Shown piece after piece: positions 56,815-64,000 of a stretch of DNA of 64,000 nt. The stretch comes from Asterella californica. Lineage: Eukaryota; Streptophyta; Marchantiopsida; Marchantiales; Aytoniaceae. Position numbers and translations under genes: made by a program. The stretch covers positions 1 through 64,000 of the forward strand of contig JAYKYS010000087.1 in the NCBI GenBank assembly GCA_036924285.1, read 5' to 3'. The notes beneath the pieces were generated by a model that saw only the letters and a program-made list of their open reading frames with translations, did no database searches and was not told where the DNA came from. Every line of letters begins with the position of its first letter. The stretch's first letter is position 1.

Positions 56815-57375
56815 CATACAGACAACAATACAGAGTTCGGCTTCAAGTTAGAGTGAGATGTCAATACACCGCAAGGCCCACAACATCTTGGTGGAAAGCT
56901 GGTATTTCAGGTTCTATATGCTGACTACTGACTGCCAATATTTGCGATCTGTGTTTGCTACAGGGGCTTCTGCTTAAGAGCCAAATGTACTAGAACCTTT
57001 GTTCTCTTGGGCGTCTGCTCCGATCCAAATAGTTTCGAAATATACCAGGACATGATGCATACTTTTAGCAGAAAATGCTGGTCTGGTCCACGCCTGATTA
57101 CTTGTGCTGACAAACTGATCATGACGAGCTGACCTTTCAGGTGAAAGGTTGGACAACCATTAACCTGGCTGCACTTATGAAGCCCTGAGCGCCTCTACAG
57201 CTGTAGTCAAGTCATTGTGATCAACATCTGATGCACACTGTGTAACACCAACGTGATACAATATCTGTACGCGCGTCCGTGCTGTAGACTTAGTGACTGC
57301 TCTGCAGGTCGGCAGTTCGCTGCGGTCTATTCATCAGCGAGCGTTGCAGACGGCTACATATACGACTTTTTCAAC
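56815..57375. other. intergenic region, GST to threonyl-tRNA synthetase
   Basis: No further gene is seen. An open frame precedes the synthetase Met without an ATG, and a TCTGCAG at 57302-57308 could be an acceptor if an upstream 5' exon exists. Otherwise this holds the GST 3' UTR and the synthetase promoter. Confidence 0.4.
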
Positions 57376-60300
57376 ATGGGTGCCGACTGTTGTGGCACTC
57401 CGGAAGTCCAGCCGGGTGCCGCGCACCCCCACAACATGCAAAACGGGGCCTCCTTGCTCTCGAACAGTCACCACAACCCACACAACAAGACTAAGCAAGC
57501 AACAGCTGCAGCACGACCTCATAAAGAGTACGTGCAACAGCGTGAACCCTACTATAAAAAACGGGTCGACCTCTTTGAGCAGTACTACCAGAGGGAAGTT
57601 GATCGAGTCAAGGAAGCGAAGCAAGCCAATCGGGTCATTCAAGTCACGCTGCCAGATGGAGCCGTTCAAGACGCTGTGGCAGGCGTCACTACTCCAATGG
57701 ACATTGCTAAGACTCTGGCAAAAAGTATTGTCAAGAAAGCTGTTGTTGCCAAAGTGAAAGCAGAGTCAGCAAGTGAAGCTCGGACTTGGGACTTGTTGCG
57801 CCCACTGGAGGAGAACTGCACTCTGCAACTATGCACCTTTGATGACAAAACAGGCAAAGACGTGAGTTCCTTCCTGAATACGTTTTGCTGCCTGCTCGTC
57901 ACAAATGGTGCTCACAGGTGTATGTGAGTTGCAGACCTTCTGGCACTCAAGCTCGCATATCTTGGGGCAAGCTTTGGAGCTTGAGTTTGGCGTTGACTTG
58001 ACCATTGGACCCGCCATTGAGGAGGGTTTCTACTATGACTGCTACCTTGAAGATGGGCGCACTTTGACAGACAGTGATAAAGCCGCCATTGAGAAGCGTA
58101 TGCAGCAAGTGAGGATTCACTCTTTTCACGTCCTTATGCATCTCAGGCACTCACTGCACTGCTTCCCATTCAGAATGACTCATCACAGACAGCTTGAGTG
58201 CCTGCAAGTACCTCTGCCCATGACCTAATAGTCACTTGCGTGCTATGATTGTCACCAAGATGTGCACTCCCCATGCAACCCAGCCGTTCTACTGGTTGCT
58301 GCCAAACAGGCGTGCAACAGCACAACCTGAGGCAGGCACCAAGGGAACTGACTCGCTGCTAACAACCACGGCAAAGCATGCTACCTTCTACTTTGTATGC
58401 CACAATACCTTGCTTACAATTGCATGTTAGTCAGGCTGCCTGCCCATACTTCAGTGTTGATTTGTGCCTCTGCTGCATAGGTGGTGAAGGAGACCCAATC
58501 CTTTCAGCGGGTTGCAGTTAGCAGAGGCGAGGCTCTGGCCATGTTCCAGGAGAACAAGTTCAAGGTTGAGATCATCTCAAACCTTCCAGAATCTGCTATC
58601 ATCTCCCTCTACAGGTGTGCGTCCAATACTACATTTGGCTTGGAGGCCAGAGGGCCAACAGACGGAACTGTACTCATGCTTCTCGAAGTACAGAGTTGAA
58701 ACTTTACCTTCAACTGCAACCCTTACAGTGTCATCAGCATCACATGAGTGGATGCTCATCACATGCATGTGTCTTTAAATGCTGCCATGTTACAGCACAG
58801 TTACATACAGCAATTTTAGCCTTTGCACCTGCTGGACAGCACTGTCAGCACAGTTTGTCTTGCACTGCAGACACTGCAGGGAGTCAAGACACTGTACGGC
58901 ATTGTGACTTGTGATAATGGCTGATCACATGTGTCTGATGCGACTGCCCAGGTTGCTTAGGCTGTTTTTGCTACAGAATGTGGACCTATGGTGGATCTAT
59001 GTACTGGGCCTCATTTACCCAACACTGGCTACCTAAAGACTCAGGCGGTCAACAACCTATCAAGAGCCTTCTGGCGAGCAGACGTATCTAAGGACCCCTT
59101 GCAGGTGCCCTTGCCCTTGCCCCTGTCCTTGACCCCTTGCCCTTGACCCCTTGCCTTCGAACCCTTGCCCTTGACCCCTTGTCCTTGACCCCTTGCCCTG
59201 CACAAAATTGTGTGACTGCTCGTTTTGGTTGCATGCTGGTGCGCATGCATGCTGCTTTCAAAAACCACAGCAACATTGCTGTTGCGCCTGCCCGCGCTGT
59301 CAGTTGTGCTGCAGCCAAGAACTGCCTTCTGCTTTCTGTGTTCTCTGATGGCCAAGCCTTCAAGAAAGCAGCAGCTGAAGTTCCAGCTGACTTTGAGCTG
59401 CCTCAACAGTAGCACAGCAACCCTTCCCAATGCCCATGTCACCTCCTCCTCATGTCCTGAATGCCTTGCTCTTCAGAACTCTTGCACAGAATCAAATCCA
59501 TTCATACCTAAGCTGTCTTGTGGCCTTATGATTTTTGACTCTGTATCTGTCAAGGTAGTGCTTGTGCTGCAGCGTGTGTATGGCATCACCTTCCCAGACA
59601 AGGACAGCATGAAGGCCTACCAGCACAGAATGGAGCAGGCCAAGAAGAGGGATCACCGCCTGCTAGGTACCCAGCAGGAGCTCTTCTTCTTTGACCGCCT
59701 GTCTCCTGGCAGCTGCTTTTTTTTACCCAATGGGGCTCGGGTCTACAACAACCTCATTGAGGCATGTTCTTCTTATCCATTTACTCACACCCCCAGCGCA
59801 CACAGGCATTCGTGCATGCACATATGCGCCCCACCCATGTTTATTCTACCCATGCCTGCCTGCTTACCAACAGATGTACTGCAGTGCAGCATGTAGCTGA
59901 GTCTGCACAATATTTTGTAGTCCTTTGTGTGGCCTGTCATGCACCAAGCCCTGATTCTTGCCTGTTTGTGCAGTCCATGCAGTCATTGCATTATCAGTGC
60001 AGCTGCGGTCCAAATGACAACGCATTCATCATAATCTACAATCTGGGTGTAGAGATGTTATACGTCAAGTGAGTCATTGAGACTCTTCAGTGAGTGCTAA
60101 CACACTTTGAGTTGAGTATTAGCAGTGCACGTGTACGTGCTTGTCAGGCATGCTGCATCAAAAAGACTTTGCAACAATGCTCAATGTAGACTACTCTCAT
60201 AAGACAAGCCTTGCACAGCATATCTATTTCGCGATGGGCTGGCAAGCCTTACCACCTCTGTTGTTGGCCTGCAGTTCATCAGGGAGGTGTACTGGGACTA

Positions 60301-63300
60301 TGAGTATGAGGAGGTAGTGACGCCCAACATCTACAACTTTGACCTTTGGAAGACCTCTGGCCATGCCGATCACTACAAGCAGAACATGTTCAACTTTGAC
60401 ATTGAGAAGCAGGAGTTTGGCTTGAAGCCAATGAACTGTCCAGGTCAGCTATACGTATATTTGGGATTTAGGGTTTAGGGTTGAAGCCCATGAAGTATCC
60501 CAGTCAGCTACATCTCATACCCCAACTTCGCTCGGTGCATTGGTTTGGCGCCACCTGAAACCCTAAGCCCTAAGCCCTGCTTATGCGGTGCTGTACCCAA
60601 CAACCCTCAACCCTAACGGTTGCACTTAGTTGTTGCACCGAACGCATTCAGGGATTCTACATTTCGACACATCACAACTGTTATACAAACCTTGGCAGCA
60701 GGCTGCTTGCCAGGCACCTGCCAGCCTGTTGTTGTTGTCACCAATAGGAGCATGTACGACGACATTCTCTGGTTGATCTTTGAACCCCCTCACCTGTGTC
60801 TCAGCTCCACTTCTCTGTCAAGTGACGCGAAGAAAAAAAAGAACCTCACGCATCTACTGAGAACCTGACAAACAAGTACTTGCTCTCAACATCACGACAG
60901 GACAGTCCTGTCATGGTGGATGTGCAGGGCATTGTGTGATGTTTGCCAGCAGAGCCAGGTCTTACAGGGAGCTGCCGCTGCGCCTAGCTGACTTTGGGGT
61001 GCTGCACCGGAATGAGTACAGCGGCGCTCTGACTGGCCTCACCCGAGTGCGCAGGTTCCAGCAGGATGATGCACATGTCTTCTGCAGGTCAGCAAAGACC
61101 AGTACCTTTTCTTCTTCCTTTTTCTTTCATTTGTTATTATATATCATAACAAATACACAACAATTAATATTGTTGTTATTGTTACTTTCGCTGTTATGGT
61201 TGTGGTTGTGGTTGTTGCTGTTGCTGTTGTTGGGGTCGTGGTTGTTGTTGATGTTGTTGTTGTTGTTGTTTGTTTTACTTGTAGTAACAAATGAAATCAT
61301 GCCAGGTGGCATCAGGTTCTAGCTAGGTGCATGAGACTTTGGCACACCTAAAGCTTCCCAGTACACTCTTCCTGTCTTCCTGTTCGCAACTGCTGTAAAT
61401 GCTCAGAGCAAGGTGAATCAGATGACTGGTGCCATCCTGCTTCCACAGGCTCCAACTCTAGTCAACATAAGCAGCATACACTTGTGTCGGTATCAGATGG
61501 CACAAACTGACTATTGTCGTGTAACAGTGTCACATCAGCTGCAGCTCCTCATCATGTTTTGACAGCTGTTTGCATACTGTTTGTGGGCAGTGATTGTCTG
61601 CAAAGTCAGTTGCAGCTGCTCAGGCTGTGCTGTTCAGTGCTGAGGTCTTGTTCACCATCGCTTGCATTGTCAGGGGTTTCACCCAGCAACAACTGCTGGC
61701 TGTACTTGGTGACTACATCTGAAGCATGCGCCTTGGTGTGTTGACTACTCCAATCAGTAGCAGCAAGACACCATCAACTTCATGCTTTGCAATCAGTAAT
61801 CGTCCTTCAAGGTGTCATGTCTGGATGCCTGAGTGTTTGTGCGATTGAAGCAGGCCTGACCAAATCAAGCCAGAGCTGAATCGGTTCCTACAGATGCTCA
61901 AGGTGGTGTACGACACTTTTGGGCTGACCTACAAGATGGCTTTGTCCACCCGGCCTGAGGAGAAGCTAGGAGATGATGCCATGTGGGATCAAGCTGAAGG
62001 CGCCCTCCAAGGTGCCCTTGACGAAACAGGCCTGGAGTGGGAGGTCAGCCCCTGACCCCTTCACATTCAGAAAGATCAACATACGACAAGAAAAGTCTAT
62101 GCCTATGAGGCGTTATAACTCCTGGGAGCCTCTATACTCAAAAGCAGCCGGGCTTTACTCTTCACATCTAGTCGTTCATCCAATCGTTTCCATGGTTGTT
62201 TACAAGGGGCGACTCCTGACTAGGCACGCACAGCTTTCAAGATTGACTTCAGCCAGATCAGGTGTTGGCTTGGGAGTCGCATAACAGAAATGCCCTAGGG
62301 CCTTCTGCCCTAGGGCTACGGCCCGGGGACCTGTTGATGGTCAAGCAAATACCTGTCAGACAACTTGCCCACGACTCGTTTTTCATTGTCCACCACTTGT
62401 GCCTGTTTGCCCATTCACTGTGTGCCACTGTGCTCATCAGCAATGCTCTTTTGTGCCTTTTGCCAATGGCCAGTCTCAGAGTGCAAGAAATGGGTACCTT
62501 ATTCCCATTTATCCATTTAGCAGTGCCTGTGTTTAATCACGTTGCTGCGTCATGTCCTGGTAGGCAGCCTTATACCTGCTGGTGTACTTGTGCATGCTTT
62601 GAACTTCTGCAAAGCACAGCATGCTGCTGCTACGCTGAACTCCAACTCAAAGAGGCCTCGTGCAAAATGCATCAAGCTTAGGGTTGGCAACCGGGTTGGT
62701 GCAGGAACACATGTTGGCATTGGCATGCAGTGCTGTTTCAGCCTGTTCATTTGCTTTGAAAATGTGAGATAAACATGTATCAGAGTACATTTCACGCTGC
62801 ACCGCTGACTGTTGCCCATAGACTCACACTCACTCACACTCACACTCGCATGCAGACATACTTTGCGCCTGCTTGCGCCATACTTGAGCTCACAATGCAG
62901 CATGTTGCTTAGTCATACTGCAGCTTGCATCTGTCAACTACAGTCGTTGTCGCTTTCCTGTAAAGCAACAAGTTTCTCGTGCTGCATTCAGATGAACCCA
63001 GGGGATGGCGCATTCTATGGTCCCAAGATTGACATCACAGTGTACGACGCCCTCATGCGCAAGTTCCAGTGTGCCACAGTCCAGCTAGATTTCCAGCTGC
63101 CCATCAGATTCAACCTGCAGTATCAGACAGAGACCGGGCACGACCGGCCTGTGATGATTCATCGAGCCATCCTTGGTTCGGTTGAGCGCATGTTTGCCAT
63201 CCTGACAGAACACTACGCTGCCAAGTGGCCCTTCTGGCTCAGTCCTAGACAGGTCCGAGCAGCATGTCAGCCACGCTGCAGATTACTAGAGGAGGGGGGG

Positions 63301-63987
63301 GGGAGGGGGGGCAGCTTTGAAAAGCGTGTGACAGCTCAGAGCTGCATCTCAGGAGGGGTGCTCTGAGCAGTCATGCATAGTGCGAATGTGTGTAGGCAGT
63401 TGAGCGCTTTGTGTGATTCTGCATCTAGACTCACTGCAGAGGGATGCATATATTCAGTATATGTACTGCCAACTCTGATGACTAACCCTGGACAGGGTAG
63501 AGCAGCGTATCAGCAGTTTGGGATGATTCCATGCTTGTCTTGGTTGGGCTTGCTGTGTTGTGCTTCCTCTCTCTGTAATGGCAGCATCTCTGAGCTACAC
63601 CACCGCCATACGAGTGTGATGGGTCGCATGTATTCAAATGGGCTAGCAGCCATTCAGTTGCTGACAAGCTGCAACCCAGTCTTACATTGTGCCCTGTCCA
63701 TTGCATCATACAGACATACACACACACACAGAGTGGCTCCCCTGACATCTAATTGGTTTGTCATGCAAAGATGATGGATGTTGGTTGTCATGGGTTTGGA
63801 TTGTAACACGCACGAGTTGACTGTTTAGGTGATGGTGGTTCCCATCAGCGAAGCCAGCTTGCAGTATGCTCAGCAGGTGCGGCTTCAGCTGCGCAGAGCT
63901 AAGCTGCATGTGGATGTCGATGCAACTGACAGGAAGATGCAGAAGAAGGTCAGAGAGGCTCAGCTGGCGCAGTACAACTACATCCTG
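57376..63987 (+). CDS. TARS: threonyl-tRNA synthetase, cytosolic type (3' end outside window)
   Basis: The enzyme attaches threonine to tRNA-Thr. Exons: 57376-57861, 57935-58108, 58481 to about 58614, about 58978-59104, 59573-59761, 60275-60443, 60928-61087, 61854-62043, 62992-63252, 63829-63987 and beyond. In order: a basic N-terminal helix, the TGS domain ([10 protein letters not shown]), the editing domain with HSSSHILG and the [12 protein letters not shown] motif, then the class II core: motif 1 near [12 protein letters not shown], zinc ligands in MNCPG, HRNE and HRAILGS, motif 2 [17 protein letters not shown], motif 3 [10 protein letters not shown], and the start of the anticodon-binding domain (VMVVPISE). 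The intron after 59761 is GC-AG (GCATGT). At 58614/58977 canonical splice sites leave one base too many before the CGPMVDL exon. The frame is otherwise clean. The Met at 57376 gives MGADCCGT; no organellar presequence is evident. Confidence 0.96.
59107..59202. repeat. CCCTTG-based intronic minisatellite
   Basis: Tandem CCCTTGCCCTTGACC units of variable length directly follow the donor at 59105 in a threonyl-tRNA synthetase intron. Non-coding. Confidence 0.85.
60463..60616. repeat. telomere-like TTTAGGG / CCCTAA blocks in a synthetase intron
   Basis: GGGATTTAGGGTTTAGGG at 60463-60480 is followed, after about 80 bp, by the opposite orientation (AAACCCTAAGCCCTAAGCCC, 60558-60577) and a third CAACCCTAA block near 60607-60616. 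Between the exon and this block, 30 bp of the exon end and donor (60422-60451) are imperfectly repeated at 60481-60510. TTTAGGG is the plant and common chlorophyte telomere unit (known). Confidence 0.8.
61195..61285. repeat. GTT/GTGGTT trinucleotide repeat in a synthetase intron
   Basis: GTTGTGGTTGTGGTTGTTGC-like and GTTGTTGTTG runs lie in the intron 61088-61853. The Leu-rich plus-strand and Asn-rich minus-strand open frames here are products of the repeat. Confidence 0.9.
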
Positions 63988-64000
63988 GTGAGCGCCTCAG

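Noticed and set aside
60463..60616. A true chromosome end
   Set aside because: The telomere-like units are few, in both orientations, and lie inside an intron with coding exons on both sides.
61127..61322. Leu-rich plus and Asn-rich minus open frames
   Set aside because: They are products of the GTT-type repeat within a threonyl-tRNA synthetase intron.

Overview
The window is nuclear DNA of a eukaryote, most likely a chlorophyte green alga (perhaps Trebouxiophyceae; class uncertain). Its conserved genes are split by many GT-AG and some GC-AG introns with TGCAG-rich acceptors. A plant/algal plastid-type glutathione S-transferase is present, and telomere-like TTTAGGG units sit in one intron. 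There are no bacterial operons, RBS motifs, rRNA genes or CRISPR arrays, and I found no tRNA gene by eye.

The window has two very different halves. Positions 1-27.5 kb are an accessory, repeat-choked region of virus- or mobile-element-like genes. It holds a decayed origin-binding-protein-type helicase (1.15-4.14 kb) and a tandem pair of zinc-finger genes of unknown function, one dead and one intact (6.3-9.3 kb). It also holds three copies of a C2HC zinc-finger gene resembling large-DNA-virus proteins, of which only the middle copy (17.5-18.5 kb) is intact. At least six families of tandem repeats fill the space between, along with dozens of copies of a 17-nt interrupted palindrome. At the right edge is a compact, intact three-gene block: an unknown ORF (minus), a tyrosine recombinase (plus) and a small histone H2B-like protein (minus). 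The recombinase start is preceded by a perfect 10-bp inverted repeat. I regard this block as the best candidate for an undescribed mobile element.

From 28 kb to the end the DNA carries ordinary, intron-rich cellular genes. In order they are NAA35 (NatC auxiliary subunit, plus), a large single-pass membrane protein with TSP1, EGF-like and other Cys-rich modules (plus), a GCIP/CCNDBP1-like protein (minus), a probable small CHCH-like gene (minus), a GST of the plant CPYC type (plus), and cytosolic-type threonyl-tRNA synthetase (plus, cut by the window end). Exon boundaries were set by homology and splice phase and are listed per gene. No functional link among these neighbours is evident.

In four of these cellular genes the reading frame breaks by one base, often at or beside a homopolymer run. 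The simplest reading is residual indel error in the assembly, although the membrane-protein gene has enough breaks that real decay cannot be excluded.
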